Positions 26,655-38,403 of a stretch of DNA of 64,000 bases are shown piece after piece (the stretch's first letter is position 1; every line of letters starts with the position of its first letter). Made by a program: the position numbers and the translations under genes. The DNA comes from Micromonosporaceae bacterium. Lineage in GTDB: Bacteria > Actinomycetota > Actinomycetes > Mycobacteriales > Micromonosporaceae. The notes beneath the pieces are model-generated. The model saw only the letters and a list, made by a program, of their open reading frames with translations, did no database searches and was not told the origin of the DNA. The DNA lies in NCBI GenBank assembly GCA_020027875.1, contig JAHRHA010000007.1, forward strand, positions 35,397 to 99,396. The letters run 5' to 3'.

Positions 26655-27788
26655 TTCGCCGCCGGCACCATCCGTCGAAGCGCTGACAGCGTCGTCGACG
26701 TCGTACGCGTCTGCGGCGGGACCGGGCGTCGTGGCGCGTCGGTGCACGGTTCGGTGTTCTCGCCGGCTGGGTCCCCGGTCGGCCGCGCCGCTCGCGACGT
26801 CGGCGTCCTCGTGGGCGCCAGGGCTGTCGGCGGCGGGGCTGTCGGCGGCGGGGCTGTCGGCGACCACCTCGGCGTCCGGGAGCTGCAGGGCTGCCCGGCG
26901 GACGCCGGCGTGGATGCTGGCCGCGTACTCCTCCGCCGCGGCTCTCACGTGGGTCGCGTGCTGCTCGGCCTGGGTGCGTACCTGTTTCGCGGCCTGGTCC
27001 GCGGCGGCACGGGTCTGCTGGGCGTGGTGCTCGGCGGCCGCCCGGGTCTGTTGGGCGTCGACCTCCGCCGCCTCCCGCGCCTGCCGCGCGTATGTGTCGG
27101 CGGTGCCGCCAAGGGCGGCCGCGTCCTCTTCCGCCCTGGCGTGCACGGCCTGCAGGCGGGCCGCGGCGTCGGCGCGGCCCTGGTTGGCCGCGACCGTCGC
27201 CGCGGCCGTTAGGCGCTTCGCTTCCGAGTACGCGGAGGCCAGCACGGCATCAGACTCAGCCCGGATCCGCTGTGCTTGGGCCTTTGCCTCGCGCACCTCC
27301 GCTCGGGCGGCATTTCCCACGAGGTCCTCGTCCAGCTCGCGCTTGCGGTTGGTCATCTCGACCTCGAACTCCTGCACCGCCCGAGCGTGCTGCTCACGTG
27401 CCTCGGCCAGCTCCTGATCGGCCCGGGCGCGCTCCCGCGCCATGGCACGCGCAGCCGCCTCCCGGATCGCGGCCGCTTGCTCCTCCGCTTCGGCCAGGAT
27501 GTGCTCGACCCGCGGTCCCAGGTGTTGGAAGGTGACCTTGTCGCCGACCGCTGGCCGCCGACGCAGGTCCAGCACCTCCGTCTGGGCCAGTTGCAGCTGT
27601 TCGGTCAGGGCACGTACTCGAGCCAGCAGTTCGCGACGCTCGGCGGCGACCGCGCCGAGATGTGCCTCGATCAGCCGGGCGTACTGATCAACCTCCCGCT
27701 TGTGGTAGCCCCGAAGGGTGATGCTGAAGGTCGGCGGCTCTGTGGTCACGGCGGTCACAAGCCTTAGGTTGTCGGTCTCCTGTGCCAT
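26640..27788 (-). CDS. DivIVA-domain coiled-coil protein
   Basis: A 382-residue protein. The N-terminus has the DivIVA-like membrane-curvature motif in TFSITLRGYHKREVDQYARLIE. About 230 residues of Ala/Glu/Arg/Gln-rich coiled coil follow, including repeats of the type QQTRAAAEHHAQQTRAAADQ. The acidic C-terminus carries short repeats AADSP. Relatives in actinobacteria help polar growth or filament-forming scaffolds. The ATG at 27788 (MAQETDN) is preferred over a start 14 codons upstream because the homologous region begins soon after it. It is convergent with prmC. Confidence 0.78.
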   Translation of the reverse strand: MAQETDNLRLVTAVTTEPPTFSITLRGYHKREVDQYARLIEAHLGAVAAERRELLARVRALTEQLQLAQTEVLDLRRRPAVGDKVTFQHLGPRVEHILAEAEEQAAAIREAAARAMARERARADQELAEAREQHARAVQEFEVEMTNRKRELDEDLVGNAARAEVREAKAQAQRIRAESDAVLASAYSEAKRLTAAATVAANQGRADAAARLQAVHARAEEDAAALGGTADTYARQAREAAEVDAQQTRAAAEHHAQQTRAAADQAAKQVRTQAEQHATHVRAAAEEYAASIHAGVRRAALQLPDAEVVADSPAADSPAADSPGAHEDADVASGAADRGPSRREHRTVHRRATTPGPAADAYDVDDAVSASTDGAGGEPVTQ

Positions 27789-28028
27789 GCCGACATGGTC
27801 ACACCTTCGTCGGGTGCGGCGGTCGTACATCGACGAATATCATCGGAGATGGTCAGCGATGTCCACAAGGGACACCCCGTTAGACTCGCCGCCGGCTGTA
27901 CCGATGGCCGTTTTGCGCGCTACCGTCGCATTTCGGCGGCGCTCCTGCGCCGAGCGGCCACGATCCGTCGCGTTACCGCGGGTGGCGTGCCGTCATGGAT
28001 GGACCGACCTGGCAGACTTGGCAATGTG

Positions 28029-28721
28029 ATGCTCTACGACTGCCGTACCGTCGCCGAGCGCGACTGGGGGATCCGGGCCGCCATCGAGGGGATCGCCCGG
28101 GGGGACCTCGTCGTGTTGCCGACCGACACGGTGTATGGCATTGCTGCCGACGCGTTCAAACCGTGGGCGGTCACCGCGCTGCTGAACGCCAAGGGGCGGG
28201 GCCGGCACATGCCGCCGCCCGTGCTCGTCGGCTCCCGGCAGACCCTGGACGGGCTGGTCTTCTCGTTGCCCAAGGAGGCGCGCGACCTGGTCGAAGCGTT
28301 TTGGCCCGGTCCGCTGACGGTGGTCGTGGAACAGGCGCCGACCCTGCAGTGGGATCTGGGCGACACGTACGGCACGATCGCCGTCCGTATGCCGCTGCAC
28401 CCGGTGGCCCTGGAGGTGCTCGCGCACACCGGACCGCTCGCGGTGTCGAGCGCCAACCGCACCGGGCTGCCGCCGGCGGTCACCGCGGCGGAGGCCCGCG
28501 AACAGCTTGGCTACGCCGTGAGTACCTACCTCGAGGCAGGCCCGTGCTCCGACCCGATACCATCGAGCATCGTGGATTGCACGGGCCCGGAACCGCGGGT
28601 ACTGCGCGATGGTGCCATTCCGTTGGAGAAGTTGCGCGAGGTTGTCCCGTCGATCCAGCCCTTCGTGCTCGCCCAGCCCTTCCTGCCGGGTCTGCCGGAG
28701 CTGCCGGACAACCAGGAGTAA
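28029..28721 (+). CDS. Threonylcarbamoyl-AMP synthase (Sua5/YrdC/YwlC family)
   Basis: A 230-residue enzyme that makes threonylcarbamoyl-AMP from threonine, bicarbonate and ATP for the t6A37 modification of ANN-reading tRNAs. VVLPTDTVYGIAADAF, AKGRGRHMPPPVLVGS, FWPGPLTVV, IAVRMP and AVSSANRTGLPP are family signatures. The start is ATG 28029 or the GTG immediately before it. There is no long Sua5 C-terminal domain, so it is of the short YrdC type. It keeps its conserved place after prmC, although a minus-strand gene intervenes. Confidence 0.93.
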   Translation: MLYDCRTVAERDWGIRAAIEGIARGDLVVLPTDTVYGIAADAFKPWAVTALLNAKGRGRHMPPPVLVGSRQTLDGLVFSLPKEARDLVEAFWPGPLTVVVEQAPTLQWDLGDTYGTIAVRMPLHPVALEVLAHTGPLAVSSANRTGLPPAVTAAEAREQLGYAVSTYLEAGPCSDPIPSSIVDCTGPEPRVLRDGAIPLEKLREVVPSIQPFVLAQPFLPGLPELPDNQE

Positions 28722-28743
28722 CCGCGAAGCGAGGACGCGTCTA

Positions 28744-29337
28744 TTGCCACCCTTCACCGTGCTGCATGTCTGCGTGGGCAACATCTGTCGATCGCCGATG
28801 GCCGAACGTCTTTTCCTGCTCGCGCTTCGTCGGCGCGCGGGGCAGCGGGTGGACGAGTTCTACCTCAGTCACGGCGCCGGTACCGGCTCGTGGCACGTCG
28901 GCGAGGCTATGAACGCGCCCGCCGCCCGCCAGCTCACGGTGCGCGGTGGCGACGCCACTGGCTTCAGAGCCCGGCGGGTGAACGCCGCCATGATTGACAC
29001 GTCGGACCTGGTCCTGTGCGCCACCTCCGAGCAGGTCGCCTACGTGCTCGAATTGCGGCCGGATGCGGCCGCGAAGATCTTCGTGCTCGGCGAGTTCGGC
29101 CGGCTGCTGGCCCAGCTCGACCTCAATGTGCTGCCGCCCGCGGGTGAGACCGCGGCGCAGGCGTACGACCGCGGGCTAGCTCTGGTGGCCGCGGTCGACG
29201 CCGCGCGGGGTGCTGAGCCCTCGCACCACAGCGACGACCTTCGCGACCCGTGGGGAATGGCCGACCGCGAGTTCGCCAGCGTCGCCGATGAGATCGAGCG
29301 GACCGTGGTGCCGCTCGCCGCCGCCCTCACCGGCTGA
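28744..29337 (+). CDS. Low-molecular-weight protein tyrosine phosphatase-like protein
   Basis: A 197-residue protein. The phosphate-binding loop C10-VGNIC-R16-S is at the N-terminus, giving the C-x5-R-S signature of LMW phosphatases; the general-acid Asp is Asp168 in DDLRDPWGM. The TTG start at 28744 has AGCGAGGA about 10 nt upstream. It is longer than the usual 150 residues because of the middle segment. It could dephosphorylate proteins or arsenate. It sits 22 bp behind the Sua5-type gene and is probably co-transcribed. Confidence 0.85.
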   Translation: MPPFTVLHVCVGNICRSPMAERLFLLALRRRAGQRVDEFYLSHGAGTGSWHVGEAMNAPAARQLTVRGGDATGFRARRVNAAMIDTSDLVLCATSEQVAYVLELRPDAAAKIFVLGEFGRLLAQLDLNVLPPAGETAAQAYDRGLALVAAVDAARGAEPSHHSDDLRDPWGMADREFASVADEIERTVVPLAAALTG

Positions 29338-29350
29338 ACATTCTCCGGCT

Positions 29351-29381
29351 GAGCATTCTCCGGCTGGGCAATAGAATGCTC
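29351..29381 (+). promoter_or_regulatory. Hairpin immediately upstream of glyA
   Basis: GAGCATTCT (29351-29359) and AGAATGCTC (29373-29381) form a perfect 9-bp stem with a 13-nt loop, ending 4 nt before the glyA ATG. The left arm is also part of a short direct repeat (CATTCTCCGGCTG twice). No ribosome-binding site is visible between hairpin and start, so the structure could control translation or be a repressor site. Confidence 0.6.
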
Positions 29382-29385
29382 ATCT

Positions 29386-30675
29386 ATGAGCAGCACGTTC
29401 TGGGGTCCGGACTTCGACGAGCTTCGCCAGACCGATCCGGACATCGCGGCGGTGGTCCTGGGCGAGCTCGACCGCGTACGTGGGGGGCTGCAGCTGATCG
29501 CGAGCGAGAACCTAACCTCGCCCGCGGTGCTCGCCGCTCTCGGCTCGACGTTGACGAACAAGTACGCGGAGGGGTACCCGGGGCGTCGCTACTACGGCGG
29601 CTGCGCCGAGGTCGACAAGGCCGAGGAGATCGGTATCGAGCGGGCCAAGGCGCTCTTCGGCGCCGATCATGCGAACCTGCAGCCGCATAGTGGCGCGTCG
29701 GCCAACCTCGCCGCGTACGCGGCGCTGGTCCAGCCTGGAGACACCGTGCTCGCCATGGATCTCCCGCACGGCGGCCACCTCACCCATGGTTCAAAGGTCA
29801 ACTTCTCCGGCACCTGGTTTTCGACCGTGGGCTACACAGTGCGCCAGGACACCGAGCTGATCGACTATGACGAGGTACGCGACCTGGCCATTCAGCACCG
29901 GCCTAAGATGATCATTTGTGGTGCTACGGCATACCCACGGCTCATCGACTTCGCCGCGTTCCGAGCCGTCGCGGACGAGGTGGGCGCCTACCTGCTGGTC
30001 GACGCCGCGCACTTCATCGGCTTGGTGGCCGGCGGTGCCATCCCCTCGCCCGTGCCGTACGCGGATGTTGTCTCCTTCACGACCCACAAGGTGCTCCGTG
30101 GCCCGCGCGGCGGCATGATCCTCTGCCGTGAGGATGTCGCCGGCCGTATCGATAAGGCCGTCTTCCCGTTCACGCAGGGCGGGCCGCTCATGCATGCGAT
30201 CGCGGCGAAGGCGGTGGCGCTGAAAGAGGCGGCTCAACCCGAGTTCGCCGAGTACGCCCGGCAGGTGATCGCGAATGCCAAGGCGCTCGCCGACGGCCTC
30301 GTCGCGGAGGGGATGCGTCCGGTGTCCGGCGGTACGGACACCCATCTCGCCCTCATCGACCTACGCGGCCCGACCGGCAGCGCCGGCGTTACCGGGCGGG
30401 ACGCCGAGGCGCGATGCGACCTCGCTCGGATCACACTGAACAAGAACGCCATCCCGTACGACCCGCAGAAGCCCATGGTCGCCTCGGGCATCCGGGTCGG
30501 CACGCCGTCGGTAACCACGCAGGGCATGCGCGAGGGCGAGATGCGCCAGGTGGCGAGTCTGATCGCGCGTGCGGTGGCAGCGGATCCGGAGACCAACACC
30601 GGCCGCGCGGCGCTCGCGGACGTGGCCGCCGAGGTGAGCGACTTGGTCGCCAAGTTCCCCGCCTACCCCCGATGA
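29386..30675 (+). CDS. glyA: Serine hydroxymethyltransferase
   Basis: A 429-residue PLP enzyme interconverting serine and glycine and charging tetrahydrofolate with one-carbon units. Lys235 in [14 protein letters not shown] forms the Schiff base; [29 protein letters not shown] and the glycine-rich [11 protein letters not shown] are family hallmarks. Length is normal. It lies between the phosphatase gene and the ATP synthase locus and is followed at once by dispersed element copy C. Confidence 0.97.
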   Translation: MSSTFWGPDFDELRQTDPDIAAVVLGELDRVRGGLQLIASENLTSPAVLAALGSTLTNKYAEGYPGRRYYGGCAEVDKAEEIGIERAKALFGADHANLQPHSGASANLAAYAALVQPGDTVLAMDLPHGGHLTHGSKVNFSGTWFSTVGYTVRQDTELIDYDEVRDLAIQHRPKMIICGATAYPRLIDFAAFRAVADEVGAYLLVDAAHFIGLVAGGAIPSPVPYADVVSFTTHKVLRGPRGGMILCREDVAGRIDKAVFPFTQGGPLMHAIAAKAVALKEAAQPEFAEYARQVIANAKALADGLVAEGMRPVSGGTDTHLALIDLRGPTGSAGVTGRDAEARCDLARITLNKNAIPYDPQKPMVASGIRVGTPSVTTQGMREGEMRQVASLIARAVAADPETNTGRAALADVAAEVSDLVAKFPAYPR

Positions 30676-30681
30676 CCCCCC

Positions 30682-30795
30682 AAGATCCCGTCGATGACTC
30701 CCGATGACTCCCCAAGATCCCGTCGATCATGACCTCCAGGTCATGATCGACGCTGTTTCACGACGGTCAGACCGTGATCACGGCGATCTTGGAGG
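30682..30795 (-). repeat. Dispersed palindromic element, copy C
   Basis: The core is CGTCGATCATGACCT (30721-30735), two bases, exact complement (30738-30752). The element runs from CCAAGATCC near 30712 to GATCTTGG at 30786-30793, and is in the opposite orientation to copies A, B and E. A partial extra copy of the left end (AAGATCCCGTCGATGA) lies at 30682. The right end runs into the GGAGG that serves as ribosome-binding site for the next gene. Confidence 0.85.
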
Positions 30796-30806
30796 GGGGT
30801 CGGACG

Positions 30807-31199
30807 GTGCGTGAGCGGGTGCGGCACCTGCTGGTCGCGTTGGGCGTGTGTGCGGCGCTGATCGTGGTGGGTGCGGCTGTGGGTTGGGCGGTGAGCGGAG
30901 CGGCGGGAGCGCTGGGCGTGGCGGCCGGGGTTGCGTTGGTCGCGGGCAGCTACACCGCGTCGACGCTTGCCATCGCGTGGGCAGATACCGTCAACCCGCG
31001 GCTCGTCCTCCCCGTGGGCATGGGCATGTACGTGACGAAGTTCAGCCTCCTTGGCGCCCTGCTGATCTTCGTGGGCGCGACGGAGTGGCCGGGCAAGATC
31101 CCGATGGCGATGGGGATAGTCGCGGGGGTAGTGGCTTGGACGGCGACGCAGATCTGGTGGACCGTGCGGAACGCCCATCCCTACGTCGCTCCTCGATGA
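30807..31199 (+). CDS. ATP synthase subunit I-like membrane protein
   Basis: A 130-residue protein with four hydrophobic segments (LVALGVCAALIVVGAAVGWAV onward), resembling the AtpI group found ahead of Fo genes. AtpI-type proteins assist c-ring assembly or ion uptake. The GTG at 30807 was chosen because GGAGGGGGG lies 7-15 nt upstream; an earlier in-frame GTG at 30774 lies inside the repeat element. It precedes the second small Fo-associated gene by 210 bp. Confidence 0.7.
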   Translation: MRERVRHLLVALGVCAALIVVGAAVGWAVSGAAGALGVAAGVALVAGSYTASTLAIAWADTVNPRLVLPVGMGMYVTKFSLLGALLIFVGATEWPGKIPMAMGIVAGVVAWTATQIWWTVRNAHPYVAPR

Positions 31200-31409
31200 G
31201 CGAGGCGGCCGTGGCGGCTCGAATTGGTCAACGCCGATCTCGGTGCTTGATCGTGACGGCTTCACCAAAGTTTCGCGCCACTCTGGACAGCGCCGGGGTC
31301 ATCGGGAGTACCGTGAGGAACCCGGTCCGTTGACCCCGAATCCCCACGCGAAGCACGCGCGGGGGTCGGCGGCTGATCTCGTCCCCACGGCTGATATGGT
31401 TCGCGCGTC

Positions 31410-31667
31410 ATGGCCGGTGACATCTTCGCGGGAGCGATCAACGTGGCACAGTTCCCCCAGCGTCGCCGCGATGAAGACGAGGCAGCGGCCAGCGCCGGTC
31501 AGGGCTGGTCCGCCATCTCCTACCTCATCGGCGGGATTTTGGTATGGGGATTCATCGGTTGGCTGGTTGACCGGTGGCTGGGCACCGGCGGCATCGCGAC
31601 GGCGATCGGCGCGGTGCTGGGCGCTGCGGGCGGCGTCTATCTGATCGTGCGCCGACTGGGCGCCTGA
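31410..31667 (+). CDS. AtpZ/AtpI family protein
   Basis: An 85-residue protein with two membrane helices (WSAISYLIGGILVWGFIGWLV and ATAIGAVLGAAGGVYLIV) and a short basic N-terminus, the pattern of the small AtpZ/AtpI proteins encoded before atpB in actinobacteria. It probably helps assembly of the membrane sector. The stop is 13 bp before the atpB start. The 210-bp gap upstream is the likely place of the main atp promoter; I could not define it. Confidence 0.78.
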   Translation: MAGDIFAGAINVAQFPQRRRDEDEAAASAGQGWSAISYLIGGILVWGFIGWLVDRWLGTGGIATAIGAVLGAAGGVYLIVRRLGA

Positions 31668-31680
31668 CGGAAGGGATGCG

Positions 31681-32472
31681 GTGCACTCTCTGGTGATCGT
31701 CCCGGCGCGGGACGACCTTCCGTTTCCACCCACGGTGGAGGAGTTCTTCCCGCCCGCGCTGGTTGACGGCACCTACCCCTGGCTGACCAAGTTCACGCTG
31801 CTTGTCTGGATCGCCGTCGGCCTGCTTATCGTGTTCTTTCTCGTCGCCTACCGGAACCCGAAGATGGTGCCGTCGAGGGGTCAATGGATGGCGGAGTCGA
31901 TCTACGGGTTCTCGCGGGAGAACATCGCCAAGGAGATGATCGGCCACGAAGGCGTCAAGTTCGCGCCGTACTTCACGACGCTCTTCTGCTTCATCCTGTT
32001 GACGAACCTCTTCAGCATCATCCCCGGCATCCAGATATCGCCGAGCGCGCACATCGCCATCCCGGTCATGCTCGCTGTGATCAGCTATGTGATGTTCAAC
32101 TACGTGGGCATCCGTCGGCATGGCTTCGGCAAGTACATGAAGCTCTCGCTCGTTCCACCGGCGCCGTGGTTTATCCAACCGATCCTGATCCCGATCGAGT
32201 TCTTCTCGACGTTCATCGTGCGTCCGGTGACGCTCTCCGTGCGTCTGTTCGCCAACATGTTCGCCGGGCACATGATCCTGTTGGTCTTCAGCCTGGGTGG
32301 CTTCGCGCTGCTCGGCGCCAACTCCTGGTTCATCAAGCCGATCTCGCTGCTCTCCTGGGCGTTGGCGATAGCGCTGACCTTCCTCGAGGCACTGGTGATC
32401 GTCCTTCAGGCGTACGTCTTCGTCGTGCTCACATCGAGCTACGTCTCCGGTGCCCTCGCCGAGGAGCACTGA
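31681..32472 (+). CDS. atpB: ATP synthase Fo subunit a
   Basis: A 263-residue membrane protein forming the proton half-channels of Fo. The essential arginine is Arg188 in TLSVRLFANMFAGH, facing the c-ring carboxylate. About six helices; the C-terminal FLEALVIVLQAYVFVVLTSSYV is conserved. It starts at GTG 31681 with GAAGGGATGCG upstream. It opens the standard order atpB-E-F-H-A-G-D. Confidence 0.97.
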   Translation: MHSLVIVPARDDLPFPPTVEEFFPPALVDGTYPWLTKFTLLVWIAVGLLIVFFLVAYRNPKMVPSRGQWMAESIYGFSRENIAKEMIGHEGVKFAPYFTTLFCFILLTNLFSIIPGIQISPSAHIAIPVMLAVISYVMFNYVGIRRHGFGKYMKLSLVPPAPWFIQPILIPIEFFSTFIVRPVTLSVRLFANMFAGHMILLVFSLGGFALLGANSWFIKPISLLSWALAIALTFLEALVIVLQAYVFVVLTSSYVSGALAEEH

Positions 32473-32534
32473 CCAGCACCACCGTCAACCGTCCGCGTGA
32501 ACGTCACGCGTGCTAAGCAGGAGGGACCCAAGGC

Positions 32535-32744
32535 ATGACTGGCAGCCTCAGCGCGGTCGGGTACGGCCTCGCCGCCATCGGCCCCGGCATCGGGGTCGGC
32601 ATCATCTTCGCGTCGTATATCCAGTCGACCGCGCGCCAGCCCGAGTCGGGCCGCATCACGCTGCCCTTCGTCTGGATCGGCTTCGCCGTGGTCGAAGCGC
32701 TGGCGCTCTTCGGCATCGCCTTCGGCTTCGTCTTCGGGGCCTGA
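32535..32744 (+). CDS. atpE: ATP synthase Fo subunit c
   Basis: A 69-residue two-helix hairpin protein; a ring of these rotates as protons pass. The Gly-rich helix 1 (GLAAIGPGIGVGIIF), loop ARQPE and helix 2 with proton-carrying Glu54 (FAVVEALALFGIAFGFV) are clear. GCAGGAGGG lies before ATG 32535. This is the target type of diarylquinolines in mycobacteria; sensitivity here cannot be read directly. Confidence 0.97.
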   Translation: MTGSLSAVGYGLAAIGPGIGVGIIFASYIQSTARQPESGRITLPFVWIGFAVVEALALFGIAFGFVFGA

Positions 32745-32767
32745 GCTCGGAGACCGGGAGGTTGATC

Positions 32768-33328
32768 ATGCTGGCTACGGCGGCGCGGCTATTGGCCGAA
32801 GAGGCACCGCACACACCTAATCCGATCGTGCCGATCTGGCAGGAGATCGTGGTCGGGGCGATTGCGTTCGGCATCCTCTGCTACGTGCTGATCAAGTTCG
32901 TGTTCCCCCGCATGGAGCAGATGTTCAAGGCGCGGGTCGAGGCGATCGAGGGCGGCATCAAGCGGGCCGAGGAGCGCCAGGCCGAGGCCAACGCGCTGTT
33001 CGAGCAGTACAAGCTGCAGCTCGCCGAGGCACGCACTGAGGCCGCGCGCATCCGCACCGAGGCCGCCGCCGACGCGGACGGCATCCGGCAGGACTTCCTC
33101 GCCAGAGCCCGGGAGGAGTCCGACCGCATCATCGCGGCCGGCAAGGACCAGTTGGCGGCCGAACGACAGACCATCGTCCGTGAGTTGCGGGCCGACATTG
33201 GCACCCTGGCAGTGGACCTCGCCGGCAAGATCGTGGGTGAGTCGCTGGCCGATGAGGCGCGACAAAGGGGGACGGTGGAACGGTTCATGGCCGAACTCGA
33301 CGCCGCCCCCGCGGGAGGTCGGGCCTAG
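32768..33328 (+). CDS. atpF: ATP synthase Fo subunit b
   Basis: A 186-residue stator protein. One N-terminal membrane helix (about 24-46) is followed by a long charged coiled coil (ARVEAIEGGIKRAEERQAEA onward) that reaches up to the delta subunit. The ATG at 32768 has GGGAGG 8 nt upstream. The stop shares one base with the atpH GTG start (TAGTG). Confidence 0.96.
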   Translation: MLATAARLLAEEAPHTPNPIVPIWQEIVVGAIAFGILCYVLIKFVFPRMEQMFKARVEAIEGGIKRAEERQAEANALFEQYKLQLAEARTEAARIRTEAAADADGIRQDFLARAREESDRIIAAGKDQLAAERQTIVRELRADIGTLAVDLAGKIVGESLADEARQRGTVERFMAELDAAPAGGRA

Positions 33329-34152
33329 TGGAATTGACCAGCCGCGAGTCCTATGCCGCCGCGGCGGAGCGCCTCGAGGCACTCGTCACAGGTGAGCGGC
33401 CCGTGCCGCTCGCCGGCATCGCGGACGAGGTCCTCGCGGTGGCCCGGCTGCTCGAACGGCAGCCGCGCCTGCGTCGCGCGCTCTCGGACCCCGCCCGCAC
33501 GGGCGAGGATCGCGCCGGTCTGCTAGGTTCGCTGATCGACGGCAAGGTCTCCGACGATGCGGCGGCACTGCTGCGCGCGCTGGTGGCCGGTCGGTGGTCA
33601 TCATCGACCGAACTGCTCACCGCCACCGAGCGACTCGGGGTCGAGGCATTGCTCGCGAGCGCCGATTCCGCTGGAGAACTAGCCGAGGTAGAGGACGAGA
33701 CCTTCCGGTTCGGCCAGGTCGTCGACGGCAACAACGAGCTGGCCGCGGTGCTGGGGGCCTCCACAGCGCCGGTGGAGCCCCGATCCGAGCTGGCGCACGC
33801 TCTGCTGGAGGGCAAGGCTCGGCCGGCCACGGTTCGCCTGGTCGATCTCTGTTTGCAGGGCTTCGGCGGACGCAACTTCGCCGGCTCGCTGACCCGGCTG
33901 GTTGAACTCGCCGCGGAGCGGCGGGATCGGCAGATCGCCTACGTCACCGCCGCGACGCCGCTCAGCGACGCGGACGAGGCGCGGCTGGGCGCTCGGCTGT
34001 CGCAGATGTACGGTCGCCGGGTGGAGATCAAGGTCTCCGTCCGACCCGGGATCCTAGGCGGCATGAGTGTCCGGATCGGACACGACCTCTACGACGGCAC
34101 GGTTCTGCGACGCATCAACGAGACCCGTGCCGCGCTCGCCGGCAAACACTGA
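33328..34152 (+). CDS. atpH: ATP synthase F1 subunit delta
   Basis: A 274-residue protein, the longer actinobacterial form without the b-delta fusion seen in mycobacteria, since a complete atpF precedes it. The conserved C-terminal signature [20 protein letters not shown] is present. It starts at GTG 33328 overlapping the atpF stop. It links the stator stalk to the top of the alpha/beta hexamer. Confidence 0.95.
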   Translation: MELTSRESYAAAAERLEALVTGERPVPLAGIADEVLAVARLLERQPRLRRALSDPARTGEDRAGLLGSLIDGKVSDDAAALLRALVAGRWSSSTELLTATERLGVEALLASADSAGELAEVEDETFRFGQVVDGNNELAAVLGASTAPVEPRSELAHALLEGKARPATVRLVDLCLQGFGGRNFAGSLTRLVELAAERRDRQIAYVTAATPLSDADEARLGARLSQMYGRRVEIKVSVRPGILGGMSVRIGHDLYDGTVLRRINETRAALAGKH

Positions 34153-34220
34153 CCCGATCGATTCACCCAGGCGGCCCCAGCACAGTAACGGACCTGCCGA
34201 GACCCATAAGGAAGAAGAGG

Positions 34221-35891
34221 ATGGCCGAGCTGACCATCTCGTCCGACGAGATCCGCGGTGCTCTGGAGCGCTACGTCTCGTCGTACACGCCGGAGATCTC
34301 CCGCGAGGAGGTTGGCGTCGTCTCCGACGCCGGCGACGGAATCGCGCACGTGGAGGGTCTGCCCTCGACGATGGCGAGCGAACTGTTGGAGTTCGAGGAC
34401 GGCACGCTCGGGGTGTCGCTAAACCTCGACGTCCGAGAGATCGGTGTGGTCATCCTCGGCGACTTCAGCGGGGTCGAGGAGGGTCAGCAGGTCAAGCGAA
34501 CCGGCCGGGTACTCTCCGTGCCCATCGGCGACAAGTTCCTCGGCCGGGTGGTTGATCCCCTCGGAAACCCGATCGACGGCCTCGGCGACATCGAAAACGA
34601 GGGCTTCCGGGAGCTCGAGCTGCAGGCACCAAACGTGATGGCGCGCCAGCCCGTGAAGGAGGCGCTGCAGACCGGCATCAAGGCGATCGACTCGATGACC
34701 GCCATCGGCCGGGGCCAGCGCGAGCTCATCATCGGCGACCGCAAGACCGGCAAGACGACGGTCGCGATCGACACCATCCTCAATCAGCGCGCCAACTGGG
34801 AGTCGGGCGATCCGACCAAGCAGGTACGGTGCATCTACGTCGCGATCGGCCAGAAGGGCTCGACCATCGCCTCGGTTAAGGGCACGCTCGAGGAGCGCGG
34901 CGCGATGGAGTACACGACCATCGTTGCCTCCCCCGCCTCCGACCCCGCCGGCTTCAAGTACCTCGCCCCGTATACCGGTTCGGCCATCGGCCAGCACTGG
35001 ATGTACGCCGGCAAGCATGTGCTCATCGTCTTCGATGACCTGAGCAAGCAGGCGGAGGCGTACCGCGCCGTGTCGCTGCTGCTACGCCGCCCGCCGGGAC
35101 GCGAGGCCTACCCCGGTGATGTCTTCTACCTGCACTCCCGGCTGCTCGAGCGGTGCGCAAAGCTCTCCGACGAACTGGGCGGCGGCTCGATGACCGGCCT
35201 GCCCATCATCGAGACGAAGGCGAACGACATCTCCGCCTTCATCCCGACCAACGTCATCTCCATCACCGACGGCCAGATCTTTCTCGAGGCGGACCTGTTC
35301 AACCAGGGCGTGCGCCCTGCTATCAACGTCGGAACGTCGGTATCCCGTGTGGGCGGCGCCGCTCAGGTCAAGCCGATGAAGCGGGTCGCCGGTCGCCTCC
35401 GCCTGGACCTCGCTCAGTTCCGTGAGCTGGAGGCGTTCTCCGCGTTCGCCTCCGATTTGGACAAGGCCTCGCGCGACCAACTGGAGCGCGGTGGCCGGCT
35501 GGTCGAGCTGCTCAAGCAGCCGAACTACACGCCGTACCCGGTCGAGGAGCAGGTCATCTCGGTCTGGGCCGGCACCGAGGGCAAGCTCGATGACATCCCG
35601 GTGGGGGATGTCCGCCGGTTCGAGGCGCAGTTCCTGCAGTACCTGCGCCATGCGCACCCAGGTGTGCTGGCGACGATCGCGGACAACGAGTGGAACGACG
35701 ACATCGTCACCGCGCTGGACGAGGCGATCGTCCACTTCAAGCAGATGTTCCTGGCCGAAAGCGCCGGGATCGTCCCGCACGAGGAGGACGCGGAGGCGCT
35801 GGCCGAGGGCGTCGAGACCAAGGAGACGGTCAGACGCGTGAAGAGGAGGCCACCACCACCACCACCCCCACCGTCGCCGGGAAAGAGGTAG
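34221..35891 (+). CDS. atpA: ATP synthase F1 subunit alpha
   Basis: A 556-residue nucleotide-binding but non-catalytic subunit. Walker A is GDRKTGKT (172-179), with [11 protein letters not shown] as Walker B and [17 protein letters not shown] as the alpha signature. GGAAGAAGAGG lies before ATG 34221. The C-terminus ends in a basic, proline-run tail ([15 protein letters not shown]) encoded by a CCA-rich stretch; extended tails are normal in actinobacterial alpha subunits, but this composition is unusual. Confidence 0.97.
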   Translation: MAELTISSDEIRGALERYVSSYTPEISREEVGVVSDAGDGIAHVEGLPSTMASELLEFEDGTLGVSLNLDVREIGVVILGDFSGVEEGQQVKRTGRVLSVPIGDKFLGRVVDPLGNPIDGLGDIENEGFRELELQAPNVMARQPVKEALQTGIKAIDSMTAIGRGQRELIIGDRKTGKTTVAIDTILNQRANWESGDPTKQVRCIYVAIGQKGSTIASVKGTLEERGAMEYTTIVASPASDPAGFKYLAPYTGSAIGQHWMYAGKHVLIVFDDLSKQAEAYRAVSLLLRRPPGREAYPGDVFYLHSRLLERCAKLSDELGGGSMTGLPIIETKANDISAFIPTNVISITDGQIFLEADLFNQGVRPAINVGTSVSRVGGAAQVKPMKRVAGRLRLDLAQFRELEAFSAFASDLDKASRDQLERGGRLVELLKQPNYTPYPVEEQVISVWAGTEGKLDDIPVGDVRRFEAQFLQYLRHAHPGVLATIADNEWNDDIVTALDEAIVHFKQMFLAESAGIVPHEEDAEALAEGVETKETVRRVKRRPPPPPPPPSPGKR

Positions 35892-35894
35892 GCG

Positions 35895-38281
<2,387 letters not shown>

Positions 38282-38317
38282 CCCGGTCGCCGTGGCGTGA
38301 CACGGTGCGCTCGACGT

Positions 38318-38398
38318 GGCCTTTGTGGATCTAGACGAGTTATAGCGCTATGGCTACAACAACTCTTCTAGATCCACACGAGGTGGCCTTGGTCCGCT
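38318..38398. repeat. Large palindrome behind atpD
   Basis: The core stem TGTGGATCTAGACGAGTT (38324-38341) pairs with 38361-38378 at 17 of 18 positions, enclosing 19 nt that include the small palindrome TAGCGCTA. GGCC (38318-38321) pairs with GGCC (38395-38398) at the outer edge. It starts 37 bp after the atpD stop and ends just before the 3' end of a minus-strand gene. It may be a bidirectional terminator or a small mobile palindromic element. Confidence 0.85.
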
Positions 38399-38403
38399 GG
38401 TCG

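Noticed and set aside
35800..35891. Frameshift in the atpA tail (proline run)
   Set aside because: Alternative frames give no better match to known tails, and the next gene starts at the expected distance.
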